Shown: positions 25,956 through 36,078, numbered from the stretch's first letter. The stretch: DNA of 64,000 nucleotides from an uncultured Psychrobacter sp. (GCF_947488565.1 NZ_CANKZC010000005.1:1-64000), one strand, 5' to 3'. Notes: generated by a model not told the origin, from the letters alone. Made by a program: numbers and translations.

Positions 25956-28844
25956 TTATGGCTTTACAGTAACTAGCACACGAATAGAATCCGGTACTAG
26001 CGATAAGTTCGCTAGCGCTTGTTCACCTTGCGCTTGCAACTGCTCTAGGCGCTCGACCTCTTCGGGACGCACATTAGGGTTAATGGTTTGCAGGTGCTTG
26101 AGACGTTTGATTTCACGTGACCATTGCTGATTAAAGCGCGCACTTGCTTGCTCACCAATCTCCGCTAACTGTGCTCGTGCGATCTCTTCAGCTTCATAAT
26201 AACGGCTCTCAATCACATCACTGCGTACTTTAACGACTTGGCGCGCGCGGGTTTTATCCAAACGGTCAATATGCGGCATAATCATCTCGCTACTGATACG
26301 TTCGGATAAATCACTTCCTTGCTCACTGATAAAGACACGAATGTTCTGAGTCGGTAGAGTGGCTGGTAGGTTAAGTAGCTTTGGCGCAATCGCTTCAACT
26401 CTAAAATGAACCTCAAGCATAATCATACCTTGAGGAATGGCATTGCTCTTGAGCATTGCCACCGTCGTATTACCAAAAGTACTCGTGCTGGCAAGCTCGT
26501 AGATCGATCGCATCAATGGATGTTCATGGGTGACAAAATCGATGTCTTCACGCTGCAGTGCAAGCTCACGATCAAAGGTTAACGTCATACCTTCTTCATC
26601 ACCAAGCGGCAGCCCCTCGATATACTCACTAACTTCAGTACTATCGAGTGGCGCAAGCACCCAAGAACCATCACGCTGGATACTGTAATCGACATTCGCT
26701 GATGCCAAAAAGCGCTCAATAAAAGGCGGTAGCACATTATTATCATCAAAATCACGCATCGCATCTGCAATACGCCCAGCGACGCGTGGACGGCATGAGT
26801 TGTATTCAAGTAGACGATCACGTCCTTCTTGCAGCTGTGCTTCTAGCGCCAAGCGCATTTGTAACGCCTCAGCGATGAGAGCTTTTAATTCATCGCGATT
26901 CTCTGCAGTATCGGCACCTTCAAGTAGCGGTTTGAGCGTTTGAATATACTGTTCTTGCACACTTTGGGCCGTGGGAGATATCTGATTGAACATATTTAGG
27001 GCGCTGTTATACCAGTGATATAGGCGTTCTTGCGCGGTCTTTTGTACATAAGGGACATGCAGTGTGATTTGCTGCGTCTGCCCAATACGATCTAGACGAC
27101 CGATACGCTGCTCTAGCGTATCTGGATTGGCCGGCAGATCCCACAGTATCAGCTGACTTGCAAACTGAAAATTACGACCCTCAGAGCCAATTTCTGAACA
27201 TAGCAATATCTGCGCGCCTTCACTATCGGCGAAGAATGCGGCTGCTTGGTCACGTTCAAGTAGAGTCATCTGCTCAGTAAAAATGGCAGTCTTAATACCA
27301 GCATGTAGACGCAGTACCGCCTCTAAACTCTCTACAGTTGCCCCACTACGAGCGATCAGTAAGACTTTTTCTTGTTTGAGCTCACTTTTTAAGATATCAA
27401 TCAACCATGGCACACGTGGATCATCTTCTAACCAGCCGCCATCTGGCTGATTTTCCTCGCCCCACAGCTGTTCGCGAAGCTTGCCCTTGGTTTGATAGCT
27501 GTCCTGCCACGCTTCAGGTAATGGCAATGGATACGCCTGACTGCTACGTCCATAGAACCCCTGAACACTCTCACGGGTATTACGGAATAACACCCGCCCT
27601 GTGCCATGACGATCCAATAGCTCATTAAGAGCATACGTACGTAGTTTGTCATCTTCATTAATCGTTGCCAGCTCATCGTCATTCAAATTCAACAGAGCAG
27701 TTAGAGCAGCGATTTGTCCGTCATTTAACGGCTTATCTTCTATCAATACACCAGCCACGGCCGCAGTTTCCGCAAAAGCTTCTTGACCGGCAATAAACTC
27801 ATCCAAATCATCAAAGCGGTCGGAGTCGAGCAAACGCAAGCGCGCAAAATGGCTTTGAACACCCAGTTGTTCAGGCGTAGCCGTTAGTAACATTACCCCA
27901 GGCGTCTCTTCAGCGAAGTCAGCCACTAAGTCATATTTTTCGTTGCCGCCCGCTGCTTCATCCCAATGCAAATGATGCGCCTCATCGACGACTAACAAAT
28001 CAAACCCTGCTTCTATCGCTTGATCATATAAGTCAGGATGGTCAAGTAGCAGATCCATACCAGCGATGATACATTGCTCAGTAGCAAACACATTTTGCTC
28101 AGGATCATGCTCTTTAATTGCCGCAGTACGGACCAGATCAAACAAAGCAAAGTTTAGGTTAAAGCGGCGACGTAACTCAACCATCCATTGATATTGCAAA
28201 CTATCAGGCACCAATACTAAGACGCGCTCAGCTTTACCAGTTAAGAGCTGCTGATGAATAATAAGACCCGCCTCGATGGTTTTACCAAGGCCGACTTCAT
28301 CGGCAAGCAGTACACGCGGCGCAATACGTTTGCCAACTTCGTGGGCAATATACAGCTGATGCTCGATGATATCGACACGCGCTCCCATGAGACCCTTTAA
28401 TGGATGTCCTGCCAGCGCTGATTGCATACGCAATATATCTTGACGCAGCTCGTACCAGTCTCCGCGTTCGATACGACCCGCCAACAGTCTTTCAAGCGGC
28501 TTTGCCAAGGTAATATTTGCCGCAAGACGCGTTTCCATAATGCCTTTTTCGTGCTCATCGACACTATATTTGAGCACGCCCATCACCTCATCAACCGCAG
28601 TGACCGTATAGCTATTTCCTTGTTGGTCACTGATACTATCACCAACCTTAAACACGACACGTGACAACGGTGCAGAGTTTTTTGCATACACTCGCGTCTC
28701 TTCGCTTTGCGGGAATAAAATATGTACACAGCGGTCGTCCACATCGATAACCACACCCAAGCCAAGCTCGGACTCGGTGTCAGATAAATGGCGTTGACCA
28801 ACGGCGAATTCGGTACTATGCAATGAGGCGATGGAGATAGTCAT
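25956..28844 (-). CDS. rapA: RNA polymerase-associated ATP-dependent helicase RapA
   Basis: SWI2/SNF2-family ATPase that binds core RNA polymerase and promotes recycling. 962 residues from the ATG at 28844; E. coli RapA has 968. The N-terminal Tudor-like domain starts with VGQRHLSDTESELGLG, matching E. coli. Walker A is LADEVGLGKTIEAGL, the DEAH box is VVDEAHHLHW, and motif V/VI is LLCSEIGSEGRNFQFAS followed by QRIGRLDRIGQ. An in-frame ATG 51 bases further upstream has no family support; neither has a strong SD. A 7-bp hairpin lies in the leader at 28931-28950. Confidence 0.95.
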   Translation of the reverse strand: MTISIASLHSTEFAVGQRHLSDTESELGLGVVIDVDDRCVHILFPQSEETRVYAKNSAPLSRVVFKVGDSISDQQGNSYTVTAVDEVMGVLKYSVDEHEKGIMETRLAANITLAKPLERLLAGRIERGDWYELRQDILRMQSALAGHPLKGLMGARVDIIEHQLYIAHEVGKRIAPRVLLADEVGLGKTIEAGLIIHQQLLTGKAERVLVLVPDSLQYQWMVELRRRFNLNFALFDLVRTAAIKEHDPEQNVFATEQCIIAGMDLLLDHPDLYDQAIEAGFDLLVVDEAHHLHWDEAAGGNEKYDLVADFAEETPGVMLLTATPEQLGVQSHFARLRLLDSDRFDDLDEFIAGQEAFAETAAVAGVLIEDKPLNDGQIAALTALLNLNDDELATINEDDKLRTYALNELLDRHGTGRVLFRNTRESVQGFYGRSSQAYPLPLPEAWQDSYQTKGKLREQLWGEENQPDGGWLEDDPRVPWLIDILKSELKQEKVLLIARSGATVESLEAVLRLHAGIKTAIFTEQMTLLERDQAAAFFADSEGAQILLCSEIGSEGRNFQFASQLILWDLPANPDTLEQRIGRLDRIGQTQQITLHVPYVQKTAQERLYHWYNSALNMFNQISPTAQSVQEQYIQTLKPLLEGADTAENRDELKALIAEALQMRLALEAQLQEGRDRLLEYNSCRPRVAGRIADAMRDFDDNNVLPPFIERFLASANVDYSIQRDGSWVLAPLDSTEVSEYIEGLPLGDEEGMTLTFDRELALQREDIDFVTHEHPLMRSIYELASTSTFGNTTVAMLKSNAIPQGMIMLEVHFRVEAIAPKLLNLPATLPTQNIRVFISEQGSDLSERISSEMIMPHIDRLDKTRARQVVKVRSDVIESRYYEAEEIARAQLAEIGEQASARFNQQWSREIKRLKHLQTINPNVRPEEVERLEQLQAQGEQALANLSLVPDSIRVLVTVKP

Positions 28845-29441
28845 AAGGCGATGTCTTTTGTACTCAGATGATAAGAAAATGGGCGACAACAACATCGTAC
28901 TACTCTTAAATAAAGCACAATGAAGTTGTTACGATAGTCAGCACTATCGTTTAAAGATGCATATATTAACTTAGTCAAGCGACTTTTTAGCAAAACCAGT
29001 CAAGTGCACTATTATATAACGTTACCGGCTAAATGCGTGCAATAAGTTGGTTTTTCAAGAGCAGATCGATGAGGAATACAGATAATAAAATGAGCGGCGT
29101 TTTATGAAACTTATAGTGAAGACCATACCTAAAGTAATAAATTGCCAATAGTTGGTAGTATCTGTAACTATTAGAGCAACTAATATCTTTAGGCTTACTG
29201 ACGTATTTTTCAATTTTTGCTCAAAGCATGCTACATTGAGTCGATACTAGCAAGAACAGCAAACAGCTGGCTTGATACCCAAACTTATTGCCCAAACCAA
29301 ACTTGTTGCTCAAACCAAACTTGATGTCCAAAATAGTATGCTTCGTTTTATGAAAAAACGTCCAAGCATCTATTTTACTTACCTTAATAAAAACCAGATA
29401 AAAACTTTCTAAATCAAAATTTTTATAAATAAGGATTAATT
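28845..29441. other. long divergent intergenic region
   Basis: No gene supported. It holds the rapA leader with hairpin ACGATAG-TCAGCA-CTATCGT (28931-28950), several TTGACT/TCAAGT boxes, and an 18-bp tandem triplication near 29281-29334. The SD AAGGATTAATT of the next gene is at its right end. Confidence 0.5.
29281..29334 (+). repeat. 18-bp tandem triplication
   Basis: Three adjacent units starting AAACTTATTGCCCAAACC, AAACTTGTTGCTCAAACC and AAACTTGATGTCCAAAAT. The unit length is a multiple of three and reads K-L-x-x-Q-(T/N) in one frame, but that frame has a stop at 29248 and no start before the repeat, so it is not a gene as it stands. Confidence 0.8.
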
Positions 29442-30386
29442 ATGCAAGCGGTTTTTTTAGATAAAGGAACATTTTCTGATGGCGTAGATTTGCCAGCACC
29501 TGAAGGCGTGACTGACTATATCACTTACGATGATACACCCGCAGATTCCGACCTTATTATTGAGCGCTGCCAAGAAGCTGACATTATATTTACCAATAAA
29601 GTTCAGATTAGCGCTGAGGTGATTGCCAAGCTACCTAAGCTCAAACTTATTCAACTGACCGCCACTGGTATGAACAACGTCGATCAAGAAGCTTGCAAGA
29701 CGCACAACGTTGCTTTATATAACGTGGCAGGTTACGCGGTCAAAAGCGTGCCTGAACATACCTTTATGCTAATGCTAAATGCAATGCGTGCTGGCATTTA
29801 TTATCATCAAAAGGTGGCCGATGGCACATGGCGAGACAACGGCAACTTTTGTCTGCTTGATACGTCTCTTGTAGATTTAGAAGATAAGACCCTAGGTATC
29901 ATTGGTGTCGGTACTATCGGTAAGCGTGTGACCGAGATAGCTCGTGCGTTCGGTATGACGGTATTGTGGGCGGATCATCAAGGTCGTACGCCCCGTAACG
30001 ATGACTATACTGCCTTTGATGAGGTACTTGATCGATCTGATGTTATAAGCTTGCACTGTCCATTAAATGAGCAGACTCAGCATCTTATCAATCAAGACAC
30101 CTTAGCCAAAATGAGCAAACAACCTTTACTGGTGAATGTCGCTCGCGGCGGTGTTGTCGATAGTCAAGCCCTGGCAGATGCTATCCATAATGAACAAATC
30201 CTTGGTTATGCGACGGATGTCTTTGAACAAGAACCTATCACAGCAGATGACCCCCTATTGAGCTTGAGCCACCATCCACGCGTAATATTTAGCCCGCATA
30301 ATGCTTGGGGTAGTAAGAGCGCACAAGAGACTCTCTGGCAAATGTTAAGTGAACAAGTAGCAGATTTCGTCAACGATTCTCAATAA
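29442..30386 (+). CDS. D-2-hydroxyacid dehydrogenase (glycerate dehydrogenase-like)
   Basis: 314 residues, NAD(P)-dependent reductase of 2-oxo acids such as hydroxypyruvate or glyoxylate. The dinucleotide fold motif is IIGVGTIGKRV (about residues 148-158); catalytic Arg in NVARGGVVD (about 231), Glu in FEQEP (about 260) and His in FSPHNAWGS (about 283) are all present. The overall pattern, including NVAGYAVKSVPEHTFML, resembles E. coli HprA-type enzymes. SD AAGGA six bases before the ATG. It ends 4 bp from the convergent monooxygenase gene. Confidence 0.9.
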   Translation: MQAVFLDKGTFSDGVDLPAPEGVTDYITYDDTPADSDLIIERCQEADIIFTNKVQISAEVIAKLPKLKLIQLTATGMNNVDQEACKTHNVALYNVAGYAVKSVPEHTFMLMLNAMRAGIYYHQKVADGTWRDNGNFCLLDTSLVDLEDKTLGIIGVGTIGKRVTEIARAFGMTVLWADHQGRTPRNDDYTAFDEVLDRSDVISLHCPLNEQTQHLINQDTLAKMSKQPLLVNVARGGVVDSQALADAIHNEQILGYATDVFEQEPITADDPLLSLSHHPRVIFSPHNAWGSKSAQETLWQMLSEQVADFVNDSQ

Positions 30387-30390
30387 ATAT

Positions 30391-32010
30391 CTAGCGGGTA
30401 AAATGTAGCCAGTTGTCTTCTATTTTACGGTATTTGAGCATAATACGGTCACTTAGGTAATTGTTCGTCACACGCCATGGATAGCGATCGCCCTGCTTAG
30501 GTAGCTTATCTTTTGCACGGCGTACATAGCCTGCTGATAGCGCGCCAAGTACCGTATCTGGCTGCACTTGCACCTGCTCTTTATCGGTTATAGCCTGCGG
30601 ACAGACGACATTATAATGGTGTTTTTTCATATGTTTGAGTACTCTGACCACATATTGACACGCCAAATCTATTTTTAGCGTCCATGAAGCATTGGTGTAG
30701 CCAAACATCATCGCGATATTGGGTACGCCCTCAAGCATCACAGCTTTATAAGTCATGCGCGCACCGACATCGATAAGCTCACCATCGACATATAGCGCAG
30801 CTCCGCCTAGTATCTGGAGCTTAAGCCCTGTTGCAGTCACAATGATATCTGCTTCTATATGCTTGCCAGAGGTTAAGGCGATACCAGTCTTGGTAAAATG
30901 ACTGATTTGATCGGTCACAACCTCTGCTCTGTTGCCATGCAATGCAGTAAATAAGTCGCTATCAGGTACCGCACATAAACGCTCATCCCACGGATTATAA
31001 GTAGGCATAAAATGAGCAACATCGACACCGCTGCCTTTTAGCTCTTTTTTGACGCCATATTTTAATGCTGCTTTTAGGACATTGGGCGCATGGGTGGCAA
31101 ATTGATACAGACCTTGTTGCATCAAAACATTGCGTGTACGTAGTAAGGTATATGCTTGATGCTTTGATAAAGGTGAAAACTTACCCGCTAGCCAGTCAAG
31201 TGCATAATCATCGCCCGGCACACTGGCTACATAAGTCGGTGAGCGCTGTAGCATGGTTACGTGACGCGCACATTGCTCACCATTTTCATCGACTAGCGCT
31301 GGTACTAAGGTCATCGCAGTCGCACCACTACCGATCACCACAATATTTTTATCATTATAATCCACATCTTGCCAATACTGTGGATGCACGATATCACCTT
31401 GGAATTGCTCTTCATTCTCAAAATATGGTCGATATCCTGCATCATAGTCATAATAACCAGTTGCACCAACGATAAATTTCGCTGTCACCGTATATACTTC
31501 ACCGCTGGCACGGTTTTTGACCATGACGGTCCATTGTTTAGCAATACTCGACCAAGATAGCTGCTGCACGTCATGTTGATAGCGTATATGTTTTTCAACC
31601 CCAAACTCACGCGCAGTCGCTGCTATATAGCTTTTGATGTCATCACCTTTAGCTAACATCTTATGATCTAACCATGGACGAAAACTATAACCAAAAGTCA
31701 AAGCATCAGAGTCCGAACGAATACCAGGGTAAGTAAACAAATCCCATGTACCGCCCAAGTCTGCACGCTTCTCTAATATAGTAAATGGCTTGGTAGCTTT
31801 ATCTTTATTGCGCTTATCTCGCTTCTTTGCCTTCAAATGACGATTGAACAGCTTTTGATGGTTTTGCTGCAAGCGACACGCCATACCAATTCCAGAGATA
31901 CCAGCACCAATGATTAAGACCTCATAATCCGCCGTCACGTTCGGTTGAGATTTTGAGCGCATCAGGCGAGCTTTGGTTATATTTTTTATAGAATCAACAC
32001 CGATCATCAT
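30391..32010 (-). CDS. flavin-containing monooxygenase, AlmA-like
   Basis: 539 residues. Residues 27-44 (YEVLIIGAGISGIGMACR) are the FAD-binding GxGxxG fold; GTWDLFTYPGIRSDSDALTFGY (about 83-104) is the block shared by Baeyer-Villiger-type and AlmA-type enzymes; IVVIGSGATAMTLVPAL (about 216) is the second, NADPH-binding fold. AlmA of Acinetobacter oxidises long-chain n-alkanes, which would fit the lineage, but cyclic-ketone monooxygenases share these motifs. There is a Lys/Arg/Asp-rich insert at about residues 54-70 absent from relatives I know. SD AGGGTGAG precedes the first ATG. Confidence 0.85.
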   Translation of the reverse strand: MMIGVDSIKNITKARLMRSKSQPNVTADYEVLIIGAGISGIGMACRLQQNHQKLFNRHLKAKKRDKRNKDKATKPFTILEKRADLGGTWDLFTYPGIRSDSDALTFGYSFRPWLDHKMLAKGDDIKSYIAATAREFGVEKHIRYQHDVQQLSWSSIAKQWTVMVKNRASGEVYTVTAKFIVGATGYYDYDAGYRPYFENEEQFQGDIVHPQYWQDVDYNDKNIVVIGSGATAMTLVPALVDENGEQCARHVTMLQRSPTYVASVPGDDYALDWLAGKFSPLSKHQAYTLLRTRNVLMQQGLYQFATHAPNVLKAALKYGVKKELKGSGVDVAHFMPTYNPWDERLCAVPDSDLFTALHGNRAEVVTDQISHFTKTGIALTSGKHIEADIIVTATGLKLQILGGAALYVDGELIDVGARMTYKAVMLEGVPNIAMMFGYTNASWTLKIDLACQYVVRVLKHMKKHHYNVVCPQAITDKEQVQVQPDTVLGALSAGYVRRAKDKLPKQGDRYPWRVTNNYLSDRIMLKYRKIEDNWLHFTR

Positions 32011-32129
32011 CTCACCCTATGTTAGTAACTGATTACCCTTGATTTATACTTCGTTTGTATAGCTGCTACTCTCTACACGACTAAATTTAGGCATTAAGCT
32101 TGGTTTGTTATTTTTAAAATGTGCCACGT

Positions 32130-32843
32130 CTAAAACGGTACCGCGCTTTCCCAATCCATCCAAGCGCCAAGTACAGGATGCTTTAGACGTAACTGCTGGG
32201 CATGCAAATTTAGACGCGGTGCAATTTGTAGTGCCGGTCCTTCTGCATAAATGGGGTCACCGATAATGACGTGTCCTGCATGCACCATATGTACGCGCAA
32301 CTGATGGCTACGTCCTGTCACCGGTTTTAGCGCAATACGAGTGACTGCTTGACCATTACATTGTTCATAAGCGAGCACCTCATACAAGGTCAAGGCGTTC
32401 TTACTCCAATCATGATCAACGATATGCCGCGGCTTGGTTGTCGGCTCATATCTTACGGGCACAGATATTTTCCCCGTGGCTCCTATTGTCTCCCAAGTAC
32501 CAAAAACCCGTGCTTGATAAGTCTTTTGCGGCAATCTGTCGATGAATTGTTTACTGATATTGGTCTGAGCGGCTGCATTTTTTGCAAAGATAAGCAGGCC
32601 TGAGGTATCCATATCCAATCGATGAATGAGTTTTACGTCAGGATTGGCGCGTTCAAGTCGTGCCAATAGACTAACCTTTAAAGTCTTACCATCGACACTT
32701 AACAATCCTGCAGGTTTGTCTACTACCCAAATATCGTCATCTTCATAAACGGTAATCTCGCGCGCAAATTTTTGAAAAAACTCTACTGGATACTGAGTTT
32801 CTTGTAAATTCATGGCAGCAATGTCTTCATCGGTAAAAGGCAT
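32130..32843 (-). CDS. RluA family pseudouridine synthase
   Basis: 237 residues. The catalytic motif HRLDMDTSGLLIFAK (Asp about residue 79) is complete, with the C-terminal GRSHQLRVHM. There is no S4 domain, so it is of the short RluA/TruC type, modifying a uridine in 23S rRNA and/or tRNA. The true target cannot be predicted. The gene is 120 bp upstream of the monooxygenase gene on the same strand; no terminator is visible between them. Confidence 0.9.
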   Translation of the reverse strand: MPFTDEDIAAMNLQETQYPVEFFQKFAREITVYEDDDIWVVDKPAGLLSVDGKTLKVSLLARLERANPDVKLIHRLDMDTSGLLIFAKNAAAQTNISKQFIDRLPQKTYQARVFGTWETIGATGKISVPVRYEPTTKPRHIVDHDWSKNALTLYEVLAYEQCNGQAVTRIALKPVTGRSHQLRVHMVHAGHVIIGDPIYAEGPALQIAPRLNLHAQQLRLKHPVLGAWMDWESAVPF

Positions 32844-33217
32844 AAAAAATAGCTACTTCTGTAAATGGGTTTAAATACGGTAAAAAAGCATAGTAGATTC
32901 TGTATACGTTTTTACCAGGCGAATTATAAGGACAATCTACTACCAAGATGTAGCCTGTGTTAATTTGTGTTTCGATTTATTGTACTAATACTAGTTGTTA
33001 AGCATTTTAACCACCCTTTGTCTGTCAAGACGTGGCAAACATGCTAATATAATGGCACATTTTCACTTTCATTCCATACTTCTTAGGCTGTAATTGGGTA
33101 ATTTGTTAGACAGATAAATAGGACTGGCTCATATAGCAGATATAGGTTTCCACCCAATTTATCAAACTATTTTTATCTATTACTAGCCAAAAGATGATAC
33201 AACAAGAGAGAATAATT
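32844..33217. other. divergent intergenic region upstream of trxA
   Basis: No gene. A TATAAT at 33049-33054 is preceded by TGTCAAGACG rather than a good -35; it may be the trxA promoter. Otherwise nothing recognisable. Confidence 0.5.
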
Positions 33218-33544
33218 ATGTCAGACCTTATTATTAATACCACCGATGCAGACTTCGACCAAGACGTACTACAATCTGATGTCCCAGTCCTAGTAGACTT
33301 TTGGGCGACCTGGTGTGGTCCTTGTAAATCGATAGCGCCTATCTTAGAAGATTTGGCCAACGACTATCAAGGTAAAGTAAAAATCGTCAAAGTCGATGTA
33401 GACAACAACCCACAGGCAGCAAGCCGCTTTGGTATCCGTAACATACCAACTTTATTCGTCTTTAAAGACGGCGAAAAAGTAGACTCAGTAATGGGTTTAC
33501 AGCCAAAATCTGAACTTGCTAACGTACTTGATAAGCATTTATAA
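33218..33544 (+). CDS. trxA: thioredoxin 1
   Basis: Protein disulfide reductase of the cytoplasm. 108 residues from the ATG at 33218 (SD AGAGAG); a start eight codons upstream adds nothing known. The active site WCGPCK is at residues 33-38 and the cis-proline region [14 protein letters not shown] is intact. It is followed by a terminator and then rho, the trxA-rho order common in gammaproteobacteria. Confidence 0.97.
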   Translation: MSDLIINTTDADFDQDVLQSDVPVLVDFWATWCGPCKSIAPILEDLANDYQGKVKIVKVDVDNNPQAASRFGIRNIPTLFVFKDGEKVDSVMGLQPKSELANVLDKHL

Positions 33545-33590
33545 ATTGTATATCAACACCCTCGAGTGTTTGAATAAATAATCAAAATTG

Positions 33591-33621
33591 GCCATTATCT
33601 GTACAAGATGATGGCTTTTTT
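33591..33621 (+). terminator. intrinsic terminator after trxA
   Basis: GCCATTATCT, loop GTACA, AGATGATGGC with G-U pairs, then TTTTTT. Confidence 0.82.
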
Positions 33622-33672
33622 GCATTTTTACTGGACAAAGAGCAAATTATGCAAATTTTTTAACAAAAATAA

Positions 33673-33702
33673 TTGACAAGCCTGACTTTAAAACCGTATA
33701 GT
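33673..33702 (+). promoter_or_regulatory. rho promoter (predicted)
   Basis: TTGACA (33673-33678), 18-bp spacer, TATAGT (33697-33702). It would start an RNA near 33709, giving a leader of about 350 nt before rho. Confidence 0.75.
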
Positions 33703-34057
33703 CTGCTGTCAAGAGAAACATAAAATTTCCTGATGCGTCTTAACGCTATTCTCCTCGTGTTTATCAACACAAAACACAATTGTATACTGAACGAAACTAC
33801 TAACTATAATTATTGATATAGAGCTTTCATTGCAAGCTTTTATATCCCAAACTCTTATATAGTCCTCTTTATATTCACATTTGTCATCCTGACACAGTTT
33901 TGCGCAGCTGATGATAATCTGATACATAAAAATCAATGCTATATAAATCTTAACTCTGTGCACACATCCTATCGCTACACTATCGTTGTTTTAATCAATG
34001 TCGTGGGTTGTGCTGCTAATGGCAGTTCTCACCCGATAAATCGTTAATGACCTACCT
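33703..34057 (+). promoter_or_regulatory. rho leader, C-rich and G-poor (candidate autoregulatory rut region)
   Basis: No gene supported. From the predicted promoter at 33673, an RNA of about 350 nt precedes the rho start. Between 33721 and 33900 I count 39 C and 18 G by hand, a C-over-G bias of the kind Rho binds (rut). E. coli rho is autoregulated by termination in its own leader. That this happens here is inference. A small minus-strand frame at 33709-33963 overlaps and is not convincing. Confidence 0.5.
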
Positions 34058-35326
34058 ATGAATTTAACTGAATTAAAGAAAAAATCAATCACTGAGCTAT
34101 TGGCTATTGCTAAAGAAATGGGTCTTGATAATATGGCACGTAGCCGTAAACAAGACATAATCTTTGCCATATTAAAAACGCATGCTCGTAATGGTGAAGC
34201 TATCTATGGTGATGGCGTACTAGAAGTCCTACCAGATGGTTTTGGCTTTTTACGCTCATCAGAAGGCTCTTATCTGGCCGGTCCTGACGATATTTATGTC
34301 AGCCCAAGTCAAATCAGACGCTTTAGCCTAAAGACAGGCGATAGTATCGCTGGTACCATTCGCCCACCAAAAGACTCTGAACGTTATTTTGCTTTACTAA
34401 AAGTAGGTGAAGTCAACTTCGATACGCCAGATCGTTCGCGTCATAAGCTCATTTTTGAGAATTTAACCCCGCTATTTCCTACCGAGCACCTTAAGCTTGA
34501 GCTTGGCAACGGTACGACAGAAGACTTAACTGGACGTATCATTGATCTGATTGCGCCGATTGGTAAGGGCCAACGCTCTATTATTGTCGCTCCACCAAAA
34601 GCAGGTAAAACCGTACTGTTACAGACGATTGCACAGTCCATTACGCGTAACAACCCTGAATGTTATCTGATCGTTTTACTGATTGATGAGCGTCCAGAAG
34701 AAGTGACAGAGATGGTACGCACAGTGCGCGGTGAAGTGGTTGCCTCAACGTTTGATGAGCCGCCGCAGCGCCATGTACAAGTCGCTGAAATGGTCATCGA
34801 AAAAGCCAAGCGTTTGGTTGAACACAAACAAGATGTTGTTGTGCTGCTGGACTCTATCACGCGCCTTGCTCGTGCTTACAACACAGTTATCCCCTCATCG
34901 GGTAAAGTATTGACTGGTGGTCTTGATGCTACTGCGCTTGAGCGCCCAAAACGCTTTTTTGGTGCAGCACGTAACGTTGAAGAAGGAGGGAGCTTAACGA
35001 TTATTGCTAGTGCCCTTATCGATACTGGTAGCAAGATGGACAGCGTCATTTTTGAAGAGTTTAAAGGTACTGGTAACCAAGAAATCACTCTTGAACGTGA
35101 TTTGGCCGAAAAACGCGTCTTTCCAGCCATCAATATCAAAAAGTCAGGTACTCGCCGTGAAGAGCGTATTCTTGATGAAGATAAGCTACGTAAAGTTTGG
35201 ATATTACGCAAGTTATTACAACCAATGGATGGTGTTCAAGCAACTGAGTTTTTATTAGATCGTTTAAAAGAAGCTAAAACGAACGATGAGTTTTTTGAAC
35301 AAATGAAACGTAAATCTCAAAACTAA
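34058..35326 (+). CDS. rho: transcription termination factor Rho
   Basis: Hexameric RNA-dependent ATPase that ends untranslated transcripts. 422 residues (E. coli 419). The N-terminal domain is [15 protein letters not shown]; the cold-shock-like RNA-binding domain has [17 protein letters not shown] (about 51-67); Walker A is [12 protein letters not shown] (about 179-190), Walker [16 protein letters not shown] (about 268-282), followed by the Q-loop [11 protein letters not shown]. No insert is seen. The gene stands alone after a long leader. Confidence 0.98.
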   Translation: MNLTELKKKSITELLAIAKEMGLDNMARSRKQDIIFAILKTHARNGEAIYGDGVLEVLPDGFGFLRSSEGSYLAGPDDIYVSPSQIRRFSLKTGDSIAGTIRPPKDSERYFALLKVGEVNFDTPDRSRHKLIFENLTPLFPTEHLKLELGNGTTEDLTGRIIDLIAPIGKGQRSIIVAPPKAGKTVLLQTIAQSITRNNPECYLIVLLIDERPEEVTEMVRTVRGEVVASTFDEPPQRHVQVAEMVIEKAKRLVEHKQDVVVLLDSITRLARAYNTVIPSSGKVLTGGLDATALERPKRFFGAARNVEEGGSLTIIASALIDTGSKMDSVIFEEFKGTGNQEITLERDLAEKRVFPAINIKKSGTRREERILDEDKLRKVWILRKLLQPMDGVQATEFLLDRLKEAKTNDEFFEQMKRKSQN

Positions 35327-35663
35327 GTAATTATTATTTATCAATTTGACTTCTATTGTTTCATTTGTTTTCTACAAGATAGTTCTATCAGATATTAATA
35401 GTTAAAGTTTAATGAGTTTTATTATCTTTAACCTGATAAAAAAGTCCAAAAGTGTTAGCTTAATAGTTTAATAAATACAAGAATTATAAGTAAAAGCACT
35501 ACCAATGACACAGTGAGGCAACATAAATTACAAAGTGTTTGCAAAGCTTAGCCAATCTACTACGACTATATAAATATTATAAGTATAGTATTAACTACAG
35601 TATAAATAAGCTTTACATAATATACTTTTTTATTTTAATTTTGATTATTTAATAGGTGATAAT
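35327..35663. other. intergenic region after rho
   Basis: No gene and no clear terminator. Very AT-rich; the promoter of the glycine-zipper lipoprotein gene must lie in its right part. Confidence 0.5.
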
Positions 35664-35915
35664 ATGAAATTTGCTAAATCTATCGCGATGACTGCTATTG
35701 CAAGTTCAGCTTTGATCATGACTGGTTGCAACTCAACTGGTGGATACGGTGGATATAATAGCGGTGTCAGTAATACCGCTAAAGGTGCAGCTGCAGGCGC
35801 TGCGGCTGGTGCACTTATTAGAAGTGGTGGTGATAGTAAAGATATCGCTCGTGGTGCACTTGGTGGTGCGGCAGTTGGTGGTGCTGGTGCGTACATCCTT
35901 GAAAACAGCAGATAA
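35664..35915 (+). CDS. small glycine-zipper lipoprotein
   Basis: 83 residues. Signal peptide with lipobox LIMTGC (Cys at residue 22), so a lipoprotein, probably sorted to the outer membrane because Asn-Ser rather than Asp follows the Cys. The mature part is GGYGGY followed by a glycine-zipper helix pair (AKGAAAGAAAGALI and ARGALGGAAVGGAGAYIL). Such proteins resemble the 17-kDa surface antigen/YMGG group; the function is unknown. SD AGGTGAT. It is ended by a strong terminator at 36003. Confidence 0.9.
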   Translation: MKFAKSIAMTAIASSALIMTGCNSTGGYGGYNSGVSNTAKGAAAGAAAGALIRSGGDSKDIARGALGGAAVGGAGAYILENSR

Positions 35916-36002
35916 TAAATAAGTTGTTATTTTCTCTATTTTATATTTTGAATGTTTTTTATTTAAAATGTATTTAATTTATAAGATATGAGTTAAGTTG
36001 AT

Positions 36003-36034
36003 AAAAGGCCTGCAATTGATATTGCGGGCCTTTT
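36003..36034. terminator. bidirectional intrinsic terminator
   Basis: AAAAGGCC-T-GCAAT, loop TGAT, ATTGC-G-GGCCTTTT; between the convergent lipoprotein and metallopeptidase genes. Confidence 0.9.
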
Positions 36035-36078
36035 ATTATTTGTTGTCTATTATAAATAAGCTTTTACATCGTCATTAG

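Noticed and set aside
28931..28950. ACGATAG..CTATCGT hairpin in the rapA leader as a terminator
   Set aside because: There is no T-run on either strand, and no gene ends there; it is at most a leader hairpin.
33709..33963. Minus-strand frame of 84 residues in the rho leader
   Set aside because: No SD, odd composition rich in Cys and Ile, and it overlaps a predicted leader with a strong promoter on the other strand.
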